64,000 nucleotides of DNA from Beroe forskalii (GCA_011033025.1 WFMF01000616.1:1-64000); one strand, 5' to 3'; counted from the stretch's first letter, positions 46,948-59,718 are shown. Numbers and translations are program-made. Notes: generated by a model from the letters alone, not told the origin.

Positions 46948-47179
46948 TTACACTACCGATCGAATCCTGATGTAAAAAAAGCTTCGATATGAATGGGTTT
47001 TATATTAAGTTAAGTATGCACATTATTACATTAAAGAATAGTTAATCAATTCATGACATCAATCTGTTAAGTATGCATTGCCATTACATTCAGTATCATC
47101 TTCATTAAAACACAGAACAAATACAGTGGTACTGTAAAAGTACCACCATCTATAATCTATAAGCTAGAAAAACAAAACC

Positions 47180-47300
47180 CCGAAAGCTGAGGTAGGTATT
47201 GGACTGATGATGCCTGATGCCTGATTACTTGTTTCACTTGATTACTTGTTTCACTTGCTTGACCTCTCATCTTGGTGTGACTCACTAAGATCTTACTGCT
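47180..47300. repeat. Dispersed repeat shared with 10556-10625
   Basis: TATTGGACTGATGATGCCTG is followed by a 21-bp duplicated TGATTACTTGTTTCACT block and then CTCATCTTGGTGTGACTCAC. The same words in the same order, without the duplication, occur at 10570-10620. Both copies lie beside the CGCATATGTG MITE family. Confidence 0.65.
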
Positions 47301-48473
47301 CTAAAAAACGAAGTTTATTTTTTATTAACATTTTCAATACATAGTACAATTATAAACCAAATCAATTCCTTTCCTTTTCTCAATGATTCACCCAATTTTT
47401 AATAATTACAAGTGTTTCGAAGCATATTTAAATTAAAAAGCATGCTTTGAATTAAAAAAGCATGATATCTATTGAATTGTGTTGTGCCAGTTTGCAAAAT
47501 TCTTTTATTTATTTATTTCTTTTACATGACCCAGGGGTCCCGACCTCTCTAGGCACTGGTCTCTGTAGTCTAGAGGTATCCCAGATCTAAACGTCAATCT
47601 TTTTGTATCCTAAACCTAACCTTAATCATTACCCTCAACCTTACAAATCCTGGCCCTAATCCTGATCCTAACCCTTATCCTTAAAGTTCTAGATGAGCTT
47701 AATTATATATTCTCCAAGCGACATCTGAAATCATTGTCAAAAATAATGAAGGCTCTCATTTATTTATGGGAGACTGACCCAGCTCTCCACATGTAACCCC
47801 CCTGGAAAAAACCATGATGCAATGAAAGAAGTGCTGCAACACCCCCCAAATGACCATGCCCATCCCCAGCATGGGAAAATTCTGAAACTACAAACTTCAT
47901 CCAATTTCATCATGATTGATTGCTATCAAACCAGTACCCCCTGACCCTCTGAATTGATTCCCAGTATTACTCCTTCACTCCATGTCAAGCATCAGCCCCA
48001 GTTCCGAATATTAAAAACAACTTCTGTCAACCTCAAGGCATGTGGGGCACCTAAACAGTGGTTTCAGGACATGATAAATTGGCTCCCAGTGCCACTTTGA
48101 TGCTTCAACCATCCCCTGAACCCCCAGGTCAAAGCACACCCTTTCTCTATGACACACCCAGGCCCCAAAAATCAGCCAACCACTGCCATCTCTATCCCAG
48201 CCATGTAGGGCTTCAAAACTGCAGCTCTTCAGCTTGCCTATGGTGCTTACTTGAAGCTCTGACCATCCCCCAAGCCTCCACACATGAACAAGCCTCCCCA
48301 AAGTGCATATGAGGCCAAAAATCACACAAACTATTCCTTTCACTATTATAATACTAACTTATTTTATCTGCTTAATTGATTGCTGGTGTTATTCTATGTT
48401 GTAAGAAAATAATTCTTTCATTGTTAACCTTATCTACAATTTTATTGCTTTTCTAGGTCAATTCACTACTATT

Positions 48474-51107
48474 ATGTCTATCATGGACCAGCTAAACAAC
48501 TTATCGCCAAGTTTCAATAATGAGATTGAAAGTATACGCCTGATTGACCATCCAAAAGGTAAGTCGTTGGAAATTTCTTTTAGTTAATGGAAGTCTACTA
48601 TCTCATAATGGAAGTCCACTATCAGTTAATGGAAGTCTACTAAGTCGATAGTGGAATTCCACTAACTCGATAGTGGAATTCCACTAAGTGTGTCGGGCAA
48701 CTTGGATACTGCCTTAATTTTTTCTGCTGAGTGGGATCAGTCTAACATTCTTATGAACACTAAATATTCTCAGTTCAGTTCATTGTGATATAGTGTGTTT
48801 TAGACTTTATCATCAATTAGGTAAGTTTTTATAATTATCTATACTGCTTCATAGTTCACTTTCTCTCTTTCAGGTATGGACCTACTGCCAAGCAGATGTG
48901 AAGCAACTTGTATCAAGGTTTTACTAGAACGACATGAGTATGTATTAGCTTATCAATTAAACCATCAAATCTTTTCATCAGCTATTATGAAGTTATGAAA
49001 TTATGATTTGTCATATATCTACACTGACCAAATGCTTTCTATAGTATTTGACATGTGTGAAATAAAATTCAATGAAATTTAGGTTATGGTTTTGATAAAA
49101 GTTAAAATCAGGAAGAATTAAGTTTAAAAAGAACGTTGGTTGAAAATAAAGCTCAATTTATCAGCTATTTCATGGATTCAGCCAAGAAGTCATATTTCTA
49201 GTGACCACTGGAAACATTTTGGTCTTAAGTGAAGTTAAAATGGTTCAGAAATAATTCGAGTTTGGTGTTTGGACCCGGTTAAACATAGATCAGTCATTAA
49301 ATAAGGGCTGATGAGGAATTCAAATTCTGTTCTTTACTTTCTAATAGTGGAATGCACATATATTAATAACACCATGGTCTTTAGATGTGAATTCCATACG
49401 TGAGCTGTTACAAATCTTATCAGAAATCAAGGGGGAGGGGTTTCAAAATGCTGACCATTTCTCAACATAAAGGGTTGGTTAACACTGACATCAGCAGGGA
49501 AGCAGGTTTGACATTGCTAACTGAGGGGGAGGGTAAAAGCTCAAAAATGGTCCACAAAATTCCTGATTTTATATGCAGCAGCTCCCTCATAAAAACCCTG
49601 CAGTGATTTTGATATTCATTCCCTAATTTAGGCTTAGGTATCAAGTAGAGACAAAGTCAAATGTGGAGTATATTTCAAAGAATGGGCGGTTTCCAGTTCT
49701 CATCTTCAATGAAAAAGATGTCGTCAGTGGATTCTCTGAGCTTGTCGAGTATCTCAACAAGTAAGATATTCTTGTTTATCTGATATCTATCTACTTCAAT
49801 CATACACGCTTTCTGTGTGTATATCAGTGTTCTGCCTAATTTCAACTGTACACCCTCAGTATCCCTTAAGAAAAAACTAGGACATACATTCAAGTATGCA
49901 TATTTCTCTCTTTTATAGGAACAACCAGAATTGCTTCCATATCTTTGATCTCATTTTCTTTCAAACGTGGATACACTCTAAGTGACAAGTTATCTCAGGA
50001 AGAAAAGTGTGACTTAGATATTTACTCTTCTCTCATTACCGGGAGACTTGAGGTAATTATCTAATCCACAGTCCACACCTAATAACATTAGGTGCTTGTA
50101 AGCATTTTGGTTGCAATGTTTTCAGACGTTGGATGATCAATATGGACGATGTTTGCCTACAATGGGAATCTAACTATAGCCTATATCACACTATGTTGTC
50201 TAAATATTCACACCATTAGATGGGCTATATTCTGATAATAACTTACCTCTGTTAGGCATTAGAACACCGTTAGATAGGCTATCCGCTATGCAATGATAAT
50301 AACTTACCTTTGTTAGGCATTAGAACTGTACACCTCTTGGCTGATAGAAGATAACTATAACCATGTGACTCTGCCGGCTTACACTCGTCACACAACATGG
50401 CCTCTCTCTGCCATTCTACCGTTCTACAAGAAACGACAGGTAAGTTTGGATAGCTTTTATCATCTGCAATAATCTCATTTTGCTGGCCCTCATTCTATCT
50501 AAACCGTTCATTTTATGAAATTAACATGGTACCTAATACCTATCGACTCTATTCTCATTTCAGGTGTACAGGCTGATTGCAAGTCAGGGAGAGTGGAATG
50601 ACATAAGCGCTGAGATGATGATGTTAGCCAGTAAGACGGTGGCTAGTGCCCTCACGGAGCGGTTATCTAGCAGTGCTGGAGGCACATTCTTCAGCGACCC
50701 GGCCACAGAAGAGGTCAGCTTTTGATTACAGCTGATATCCGCAGAGTGACTTATGTCAGATTTAACAAAACTAATCATGATGATACTGGTGGTGCTTTAA
50801 ACTCCGTTTTGATTGGTTTGCTTTAGGTTTAATGATATAATTGCGATAAATTGTTGAAGATGATAGGAATGATTAAAAGGGCATGTCATATCAAGTGTGC
50901 CACGTTTTGCAATCTGTGTAAACAGCCTATCTTCCTCAGGATATCATCACAGAGCTCGACTGTCTCGTGTACGGACACCTGAACGCCATCTTCATGACAA
51001 AGCTACCGAGCTACAGACTGAAACGTGCTCTGGGGCAACACCCCAGACTCATTGAGTATTGCAAATACGTGGAGTCAAAGCATGGTCTCAAAGCTCAAAG
51101 AGTGTGA
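48474..51107 (+). CDS. MTX2: Metaxin-2-like mitochondrial outer-membrane import protein
   Basis: Seven exons: 48474-48558, 48874-48937, 49632-49760, 49929-50052, 50317-50439, 50564-50713 and 50940-51107, with matching phases; about 280 aa (human MTX2 263). The GST-like N domain reads SRCEATCIKVLLERHELRYQVETKSNVEYISKNGRFPVLIFNEKDVVSGFSELVEYLNK, split here at exon borders, matching the family block NAEYMSPSGKVPF. Then GYTLSDKLSQEEKCDLDIYSSLI and LELYTSW correspond to the SLSxxLxxxxxAxMxAYMxLV...AELYLQW block. The C-terminal GST helix ELDCLVYGHLNAIF fits ELDALVFGHL. Exon 4 needs the acceptor at 49927-49928, because the stronger one at 49918 leads to a stop. It should act with metaxin-1/SAM in beta-barrel insertion. 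Confidence 0.85.
50230..50325. repeat. 61-bp tandem duplication of the exon-5 splice acceptor in metaxin-2
   Basis: GATAATAACTTACCT(C/T)TG TTAG|GCATTAGAAC occurs at 50234 and again at 50295. The second copy leads into the used exon; the first is followed by AC and loses the frame. Confidence 0.85.
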
Positions 51108-51857
51108 GAGTATACCGTTCAATGTACACTGAGTATTGTTCTTCGAATGTACAGTAGTGTACAGCTGATGTACAAAGTCCACGGCGATTGGCGATAAATA
51201 CTATACAGCAGGGAGTTAAGTGGTTAATAAGTAAGCTATTATTGTGATATTTCGTTTTATGGTATCGAAAACTGCTCCAAATTATCGATGTCTTGAATGA
51301 TGAATACTCGAGACGCTCCATAGGTATTTATATAAGCTATTACTCTACGGATGACTGCTCAGCATCTGCACCAATCGAACTCTGCTTCTGATATCCATTG
51401 TAAATGATAATTTTCGTACCATTCCATTATAATACGACTGTAAATGCTGCTCTCTATCTTTTGTATGACTTACGATTTTCTGATTGAGTTTTTGTTTCTA
51501 TGAAAGATTTTACTGTACTGCAGTATAACCTGCATATTATCTGAATTCTGAGTATGTCTTTTGATATTTCCAACATATCGCACTCCAATGGAGTATCCTC
51601 TCTCCCAACTTCCCCATATTCTTCTCTCTAATTATCCGATTACCACATACCTACGTGGAAGTGGTAAGGGCTTCCAAATACTGATGCATTTTTCTCATGC
51701 TCACAGTACTCCCATTGTATCTTCCTATCTCTTTATCCAGCTATATAACTCTAACAAATCAATTAGGAATTTAACAAAGGGTATCGCTCATATTAATTAA
51801 GAAAGTTATCCGAGCTAACATCTAGTAACACAAATTAAATTAACTAACTGAGTTAGG

Positions 51858-52842
51858 ATGAGTGATGACGACTCCATTGCTTGGGACGCAGAGTTGGAAG
51901 TGAGTTTGTTCCAAAGCCTGAGGGGTCACAAGCCAGTGGGGTTCAACAAGCACTTTCACATGATGTGCATACAGCAGAGGTAAGAAGTTACTAGTTTACT
52001 ACTACTAAACCGGCGCTAGATCCGGCGTTATTTCTGCATTAAGATGAGGTGTAAACCGGTGTTTTTTAACGGTGGATAGTCCTTCGACTTTTTGAGTACC
52101 CAATTAATTACATCACTTGAGCTTTTGATAACTTTGTAAAGCGTAAGTTAACATTCTGCATTTCTGCCCCTCTTAATTCGTGACTAAAAAGTTGTATTTC
52201 TCAGGTTTTTCGAACTAACAAATATAAACGTGTCAACTGCGTGTCTCTGGAATCACATCAACAGTCTTTGGGATACGGCTATACTTGACGCAGCTCAAGA
52301 TCAGCGTGTTATGCTGATTTGTAATGAGCGATTAACTAACGAAGGGGAGTGTATTATCGAAAATTATCGCACGATGCGTTAGCCGAGTTTGACAATTTTC
52401 GATGACACACTCTAATCATTACTCTAATTATCACACCCTACTTATAACCACGGGAGGGTGATGATGTATTTTGATTGTATCAACAATCGGACAGGACACT
52501 GCATAATAATGGTTGAATGAATTCCTAAGTCGTATCTATAAAGGTATATGGCAAACATGAAATAAATACTCAATATCGATTTCCCAGTGATCCAAGGATC
52601 AGGGAAGAGGAGAGGGAAGGCACTAGACTATGAAAGTGTCAAAATCATTCCATACAATATAATCATTTTCACTTAAATGATTCGATTTAATTAAGAACAC
52701 CGTCCCTTCAGATCAGCCCTTTCCCGAGGTGATGGAACACGGTCTCTTCACACTGCCCCTCGAGCAAGCTGAGATCATTGAGGAAGTCCACAGTTCAGAA
52801 GACAGTTCCGGGGAGGCTGGGATAAAGAGGAAACAGAAATGA
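51858..52842 (+). CDS. MRGBP: MRG/MORF4L-binding protein (MRGBP/Eaf7 family)
   Basis: Three exons: 51858-51979, 52205-about 52305, and 52712-52842; about 117 aa. SIAWDAELEVSLFQSLRGHKPVGFNKHFHMMCIQQR is almost the family signature (WxxEVEVxLFxAMxGHKPVGxNxHFHMxCI; split into parts here). TACLWNHINSLWD matches SxxIWxHLxTMYD, and PFP..FTLPLEQAEIIEEV matches the PFP..F.LPxEEIxEV end. The protein is a subunit of the NuA4/TIP60 histone acetyltransferase complex, linking it to chromodomain MRG proteins (family knowledge). The exon-2 donor (C|GTGTTA) is weak and its exact place uncertain. It is shorter than human MRGBP (204 aa), mainly in the low-complexity C terminus. Confidence 0.87.
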
Positions 52843-53545
52843 GAGTGGTCCAGGAGAGGACTGGAATCAGTATTGTGATACCTCCCACAACGGCAATATA
52901 TCATTTCGGACTAGTAATCAAGTACTTATGACTGCATTGCTTTCCTGTAAAATCAGAGAGTCAGTATTCAACTCTTCATGCCTAGATCCAAAATTCATTA
53001 CTTGACTTACTGTGAATGAAGATTGAAGAATGAATTCAGATTTGAAACTGCAGAGCCCCATTCTTATACCGAATGCGACCATCAGCAGAAAGTGACATAA
53101 AGTGAAGCAATAGCCGATAGAAAATAACCAAAAACATCAGCAAGTTGGTGTTACAATGATGTATGAACTCTGATGCTTTGATGCTTCACAGTACATAATC
53201 AAATGAAGTGAATCAAATGTATCAATGAATCAAGTCTATTAATGATTCAATGAATTACTGAATAGGACATCGTACATTTTGTCTGTTGTAGTCATTGCGA
53301 TAGCATATTTTCACCTTCCTTTCATTCTGATTATTCCCTATTGGTAGATTTGGATCTTGTTCCCACTTTCCTTGAATTGAAATCTACTTTTGGGTATAAA
53401 ATAGCTGTCTCAAAAAACTTAAATACATAATATGAAAATACTTATATAGATGAAACACGTTGTGATGATGTTTTATCCTTGTATTTACAGATTAGCATCA
53501 TGGGAAGTTAGGTTATGGAACGGGTAGCATCTCATGAATGTGTAG

Positions 53546-56500
53546 ATGGCAAAAAAGAGGACAAGTGTTTCATATGTAATTAGAAACGACCATGGTGAGT
53601 GAATGTTGCTACTTTATACACCTAGGACACTCCACGAGTTGACACCAATTCACCAAATGCACTTTGACACGAGTTCATCAAATACACTTTGACACCAGTT
53701 CATCAAATGGACTTTGACACCAGTTCACCAAATGCACTTTGACACCAGTTCATCAAATGTACTTTGACTCCAGTTCACTAAATGTACTTTGACACCAGTC
53801 CACTTAATGCCCTTTGACACCAGATTACTGACAACACCTTGACACCACTATTTTACCCGCCACAGAACCACTACACAAGGGTGGTGTCAACGCACTGGTG
53901 ATTGCAGAGCCACCTTCAGACTGTCTTTTCACTGCATGCAGAGATTCTCTGATCAGATCATGGAACTACAAGTCTAAAACAGTGAGTTAAAATAACGTGC
54001 ATAGGAATAGAGGAAATAGAATTTTGAATTTTCAGGTTACTTGACTTTTTCACACTTCAAACTTGTTTATTACATAATTGCCGATACCTATCAATTAGTG
54101 CTTAATTTTCCCAAATCGTTTTTTAGTCTTACCCATTTACTGTAAAGTCTTTTCATTTCAGAACATCAACCTTATTGACACATATGAGCATCATAACGAT
54201 TGGGTGAACTCTATCTTCTACACGGCCAGACACGACCTTTGTGAGTAATGTTCCCAAGTGACTATGAATGCTTTAATGCATATTTTCATAAACAAACCAT
54301 AGTACAGAGGTGCTGTACTCTGATCAGCTATGTTTGTTGTTATTAGTTTATCGTTTATTAGTTTATTTAAAGTTGTTTACCAGTCAATATCGAACATAAT
54401 TAACTCTAGCTATTGATATGATTCATGAAAAATGATAGTTGACACTGTTGATTTTCGCTCTGTTCCCATTAAATTTTGCTTCTAAAAATTTAAACCTCTC
54501 ATTTCCTATTTTCAGTATTTTCGGGTTCATCTGACACTGGAGTCAAGATATGGGACGCTTCCAAAGGTTTTGTCAAGTCGTCGCTGCGAACGCACCGTGA
54601 CTACGTTAAGAAACTCACGTACGCCCAAGAGAAAGACATATTCGCTTCAGGGGGCCTAGACAGGAAGATTTATGTGTGGGACGTGTGTACCTTGAAGTGC
54701 CTGACCGTCACCCACAACACTGTTTCGAGTAAGGATGTTCTTTAAATGTCAGAAATCGAAAATTTCCCAATTTCTCGTGAATTATTCAGTTTCTTACTCC
54801 AATTATCAATGTTTTTGAATAAATTCAGTGTTTTTTGAATGATTTGACTTTTAAAATGCAATACTTTCCCAGCTGCAATCTGCGAAGGACACAAAGACTC
54901 AATCTACAGTCTTGCTATATCACCGATGGGAACGCTTTTGGTCAGTAGCGGAACGGAAAACTTCATCAGAATGTGGGACCCACGGTCGTGTACCAAGATC
55001 GGAAAGTTAAAGGGTCACTCGGAAAACGTCAAAGCACTGGTTTTGAGCCCCGATGGCACACAAGTAAGTGAACGTTTTTGTAACGCGCGCGATGGTTTTT
55101 GTGATTGTTTCTGCGCGTCACGTATGTATTTGCGTGGTATTTTGTAGATTCGAAGATGCATGAGGAGATATTTAATTTGTTAAATACCATGATTTGATTG
55201 TACTTCACGTATGAAGTGCAATTAAGGGATTCATGAAATTTTATTGGATTGAATCTAGTGTGACAGGCCTCTATTGAATTTCATAATCCAAATGGCTGAC
55301 TGAACAGTACTATGTGACAACTTGAGCGTAACCTATGTAGGGACATTTAAAAAGTTTAAAATACTTGAACATTTTTGGAGGTTTCCGTGATTATTAAATT
55401 GACTTGCATAAGCCTTCGATCGTTTGTTCCATTAAGAATATAAGGTTACGTTTCATTTCAGCTATGCTTCCCGAATTCTAGATGGCTATTTAGCCATTCT
55501 ATAATTATAACATTCACGCTACATTCGCTTCTCTCCAGGATTGAAGATGCAGTTGGCTTTGTGCCAAGCAACTGGTTCTTCCAGTGAACTATTCGAATCT
55601 AAACTGGAAGTTCAATTTCAGTGTATGCAATAAACGTGACCACAATATCTATGCATGAATATCGTATCTCGTTTCCCTTCGATCATGAAATTTAAACTCT
55701 TTAAAACCAGAGTTTAAATATGAATCGTCTATGAGTTTTTGAAGCAAAATTTTAAACTTTCTAGATACTACAAACTTATGGAGGTCATCCAACAATGAAT
55801 AATAACATGCATTTCATAGCCCCACGATCAAATGGCATTCACCGGATTCGATGAATCCGATAAGATAAAACACGTTTATATTGCGAGATATAGAGTTATT
55901 TTAACTATTTTAAATCCGTGCTTCACTAGATCAGGCACGTGAATGGTGTGTTGTTGAGTTTAGATTGAGTCTTGGAAGAAAGCTGGTGGAGGTACAGGTA
56001 TAAGAATTCATAGTTAAAGAACTCTGCTAAAATGAGGAATGGTATTAACATTATATTCGCCTATAACAGGATTTTACCAAAATTATGACCTCCCTCAATT
56101 TCTCTGCAAAGGTGGCGGTTATGAAATTACGTTTAAGGGTTACAATACGAATGATTCAATGTCTGGAAGTGGATGAATTACTTTGGTGTAAGCTGATGGG
56201 TTTCTCTTATTTTGTGCATCAATTTGCACCTTCATGATTGAATGAATTCATGCTTTCAAAAGACAGTAAACCACCTCAAATTCTTTCCATTGCTTCAGTT
56301 AACTACCCCGTTTTTATTGACTGCACCATTAACAATAACCCATATAACATTAAGAAACTAGAAACTTGACTAACAAAGTAACCCACCCAATTCCAGCTTA
56401 TCGTGACGTAACGCGTCACCTCATTCTGCACTTGTTGTAACTATAATCGTTACGTAAACTACGCCCGTATTTCAGCTGTTGTCAGGCAGTACGGACGGCT

Positions 56501-56609
56501 CGGTGAAGTTGTGGAGTATAGCCCAGCAGCGGTGTATAGCCACGTACCGGAACCACAGTCAGGGGGTGTGGAGTATTGCTGTCAACGAGGCGTGGAACAA
56601 GTTCTACAG
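53546..56609 (+). CDS. WDR48: WDR48/UAF1, N-terminal WD40 half (3' end not found)
   Basis: Six exons: 53546-53594, 53866-53981, 54162-54240, 54516-54728, 54873-55063 and 56476-56609, phases consistent, about 260 codons. Starts [13 protein letters not shown], like KVQVSYVIRDE in human WDR48. WD repeats: [142 protein letters not shown] and a start of the next ([15 protein letters not shown]), all in human order. WDR48 activates USP1/12/46 deubiquitinases. A GT donor follows 56609, but no further WDR48 exon is seen up to 64000. Either a long intron hosts the next two minus-strand genes, or the locus is truncated or misassembled. Confidence 0.88.
53635..53860. repeat. 25-bp tandem repeat in WDR48 intron 1
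   Basis: About eight copies of TTTGACACCAGTTCATCAAATGGAC with few changes, ending just before exon 2. The core GACACCAGT is shared with the arrays at 24745, 32990 and 40745. Confidence 0.9.
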
Positions 56610-57894
56610 GTAAAACACTCGGCTTTTAGCCAGCCTTTTTCTATAACGGGTTCTTTTAATAATCGGCCTTTTTAAGAGGCCCTCTGGACAACAGTTGAAT
56701 TATTTTTGAACCATTTAAACCTGGTTGGAATATCAAGGATTTCATGCTCTAAAATAACCACCAGAATCCGTTTATACTCAATGATTTGCATCTAAAGACC
56801 TAAATTCCGGTCTAATATGATGATTTAGGTCATTATATATGTTATATAATGACATTGAAGTGAATTAAACACTGTATAAGCCAAGTAATGCGAGTTTCAT
56901 TTGACCTAGATTAACTGGCATTCAGACTCCATTCAATTCAACCGCCGGTTGAATTGAATCAACCGGCCTTTGTGTCAAAAATCTCAAATGTCGACAACGG
57001 TTCCGATTTTAATAGTAAGATGGGACATCGCCATGATAGTTCATTGGGAGCTCTGATGTTTCTCACTGTTTTTTTTTTTTGCTTTTTCGCTACATAGAGC
57101 GTGCTATAAAATAATAAATTTGATGATCTAATGTCTGCTGGCCTAGATTAGCTCCCTAGAAACCGATTAAACGTCAAGAGTCCATTCGAATGTTTCATCT
57201 CTAATTGATAGCCGATAGGTCATGCTTGTGATTTGTGCTAGATTGTACTGCTTGCTCAATTCAAACAAACCACAAGGAAACATGATTTTAGTGCGACGAT
57301 AAATATATAAATTTAATGGGATTTGTTGAACAGTCCCGCGTAAAATATTGAAATGTGATCAAAGATTAATTCCGTTTTGAATATGGCGATCTAAACCAAG
57401 TTTTTGACCTCATTCTGATTTGAATAATATTACAATATCAAGCAAACATACTGTTTAGGATGGTAAAACAAATCAGTTATCATTATAGACTACTGTTATA
57501 TTTTCAATATTGATACCAAATCTTTCCTTTTTTTCATTTATCAAATTCATAGTCTTTGATCGATCTACTAAATTAAATGCTGATTTAACCTCGGTGCACT
57601 TTTCATGATGTTTATTCAGATTTCATCCATTTTACATCAAAGTCTTGGTATTTCAACTTGTATACGCTACTTTACTCGTCACTCAAGTCTCAAATTGGCG
57701 TCCTGTTACATTATAACAGGACTCCTTGATTAAGTTCAGTTTCCTCTGGGTTTTTGTCCTTCGCTTCAATGCAATGAACTTCGTATTATCGCATTACTTC
57801 AATTGAATTTGCTCTTCATTATAGCCTAAAGAACTGCGTTCATCTTGTTGCCTTCTCAATACACTTCGTTTCAATACAGTCTGAATGTCTGGGC
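56610..57894. other. Region between the last WDR48 exon and the TTC22-like gene
   Basis: AT-rich and without recognisable exon on either strand. A perfect inverted repeat with 14-bp arms (ATTCAATTCAACCG and CGGTTGAATTGAAT around one C) is at about 56932-56960. Confidence 0.5.
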
Positions 57895-59598
57895 TCAGGA
57901 TGCCCCTCCCTTCCTTCTCAAACCCACCTTCTTCCCGGGCCTATTCCCGCCCTTAATATCCAAGTTACTATCAAACTTCTCCTTGGGTACGAGTCTCTTG
58001 AGCCTCTGAATGAAGTAGTCACTGCTGGGGTGCTTGTGCCGCTCCATCACCGCTATCCATTGTCGGGCAAGTATCGGGTGCTTTCCCTTCATTAGAATAT
58101 CTGCTAACTTCACCACCAGGTTCATGTATTGCTCGTTCTCCGGACCCCTGTTATCTGTGTAGAGTTTTAGGTGTTTCCCGGCCTCCTCCGCGTTCCGCTG
58201 ATCGATGTAGCAGACCGCCAGCCGGAGATATGTCATGACTTTCTCCCCTCCCGGGCACTTCCGTAGTGCCTCGTGGAGGTAGAGAATAGCCAGGTCGATC
58301 TTGTGACAGATCACCAGGATTTCCGTGAGGAGGATTATTTGGGTAACCTCGGAGGGGTCGAGGAGACACGCCGATCTGATGTTATCGAACATGTCCGCTA
58401 TCCGGGGATCAACGTCCCCCTCATCGTCTAAATTGGAGCTGGTCGCTGAGGTGGTCAGGAGTTCCGATCCCTTGGGTGATGTCGATCCCTTCACCATCAT
58501 CGATCCCTTGGTTTTCCCCGACATTACACTAGCATTATCGATACTCCTCACGGGCATTACCCGTGCTGAACTCACATGCTTGGTATCGTGCTGCGTTTCC
58601 TCGATCACCACTTGGCGCGATGTCGCCACCGTGTCTGTAGCTCCGTCTGAGGAGGAGAGAGGCGGCAACTCCGCCGCCTCCTCCAAGTCCTTCTCGTAGA
58701 GTCTCTTCTGGCAGAGCGCCAGGAGGTAGTGTGCCGGGGCGGAAGTGAAGGTCTGGAGACTCTTCTTGGTTTGTTCAACTGCTGCTTGGTGAAAGTCTAA
58801 CTTGTACAGTTCCTTGGCGATCAGAAGTTTGATAAACGCGCACGGCGAAGCATCGCCTTTCCACTGCAGTTTTTCCTGAAGAATTGCGATCTTTTCGCGC
58901 CGCAAAAACGCAGCCTTCGTTTCAATGATCCACAGCAAGTCCTGAACGAATGAAGTGTTGGGTCTGCACGTTAACACAAAGGCTAGTGATGACGTGTGAT
59001 AAGACACATCTTCTGGCGTAAGATAGGATATCTTGTCTGAGGTATAGGAAAAGAAGCTGTAGTAAAACCGGGACATGAAACAGGTTGGGTTGATGTGCAG
59101 AGCGTTCGTCAGATGGTATTTCGTCGCTTGGCGTAACCCCGCGTAGAAGTAGAAGAACGCGATGTCTAGGTGAGCGAGAGCGATGTATTTCCGACTAACT
59201 GAGTGGTGTTCGCTCAGCCATTGTCCGAGTTTCCTGTCCAACTCCGACTTTTCTTCCGTGGCTCCGGCTTGTCCTGCTCGGTACGCCAGATCAGCAGTTG
59301 CTACGATATTGTGGGGGTCTAGTTTCAGTACTGTCCTGTAATACTTGGTAGATTCCGCGGCTGAATCCTTGAGATGGGCGATGTATCCGAGGAGATTCCA
59401 CAGGGGAGTTTGGAAATCTGGCGGTATGGCGGGCAGTAGGAAGTTAATGTGATGGACGATGGACGTTATCTGATCTTCGGAAAGTGGGATGTCTATTCCG
59501 AAGTGGGAGGGGTAGCCGTGGAGTCCGGGAAACTTGTCCAGTTTAGGGGTTTTGGTGGAGAAGTGTTTGTCCTGGGGCGGTAGTTCGACTTCCAACAT
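57895..59598 (-). CDS. TTC22: TTC22-like tetratricopeptide-repeat protein
   Basis: Intronless coding region of 567 codons if translation starts at MLEVELPPQDKH (ATG 59598). The frame is open further to 59718, but the minus strand shows an acceptor-like CTGCCCAG just before CACACAGACAATATG, so the upstream part is probably intron. Human TTC22 is 569 aa. Resembling features: LLGYIAHLKDSAAESTKYYRTVLKLDPHNIVATADLAYRAGQ near residue 66, AALKYHL-type TPR near the 150s, AFIKLLIAKELYKLDFHQAAVEQTKKSL, a low-complexity Ser/Gly linker (SGKTKGSMMVKGS), LAILYLHEALRKCPGGEKVMTYLRLAVCYIDQRNAEEA, and an end LADILMKGKHPILARQWIAVMERH matching the TTC22 C terminus pattern. The basic tail is extra. Molecular role in the family is unknown. 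GC-rich compared with its surroundings. Confidence 0.68.
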   Translation of the reverse strand: MLEVELPPQDKHFSTKTPKLDKFPGLHGYPSHFGIDIPLSEDQITSIVHHINFLLPAIPPDFQTPLWNLLGYIAHLKDSAAESTKYYRTVLKLDPHNIVATADLAYRAGQAGATEEKSELDRKLGQWLSEHHSVSRKYIALAHLDIAFFYFYAGLRQATKYHLTNALHINPTCFMSRFYYSFFSYTSDKISYLTPEDVSYHTSSLAFVLTCRPNTSFVQDLLWIIETKAAFLRREKIAILQEKLQWKGDASPCAFIKLLIAKELYKLDFHQAAVEQTKKSLQTFTSAPAHYLLALCQKRLYEKDLEEAAELPPLSSSDGATDTVATSRQVVIEETQHDTKHVSSARVMPVRSIDNASVMSGKTKGSMMVKGSTSPKGSELLTTSATSSNLDDEGDVDPRIADMFDNIRSACLLDPSEVTQIILLTEILVICHKIDLAILYLHEALRKCPGGEKVMTYLRLAVCYIDQRNAEEAGKHLKLYTDNRGPENEQYMNLVVKLADILMKGKHPILARQWIAVMERHKHPSSDYFIQRLKRLVPKEKFDSNLDIKGGNRPGKKVGLRRKGGAS

Positions 59599-59718
59599 AT
59601 TGTCTGTGTGCTGGGCAGATGTAATATTTATTAGCAATAAAATAACAGCGCGATTTGGCAAGCAAGTGGTAAGAAATGAAGAAATGGTAATATTTTCGCT
59701 CCTATATTTTATAGCCAT

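Larger units (their letters stand above)
46088..48473. other. Spacer between the TPR gene and metaxin-2
   Basis: Non-coding. It contains the MITE at 46540-46947 and the 47180-47300 repeat. A CCTAA-rich degenerate stretch lies at 47600-47690. A stretch at 47850-48330 has GACCATGCCCATCC..GCATGGGAAAATT words that recall the subunits of the 4889-8628 element. Confidence 0.5.

Noticed and set aside
59599-59718. N-terminal 40-codon extension of the TTC22-like frame
   Set aside because: It lies upstream of a CTGCCCAG acceptor, has no family similarity, and the protein from ATG 59598 has the usual length.
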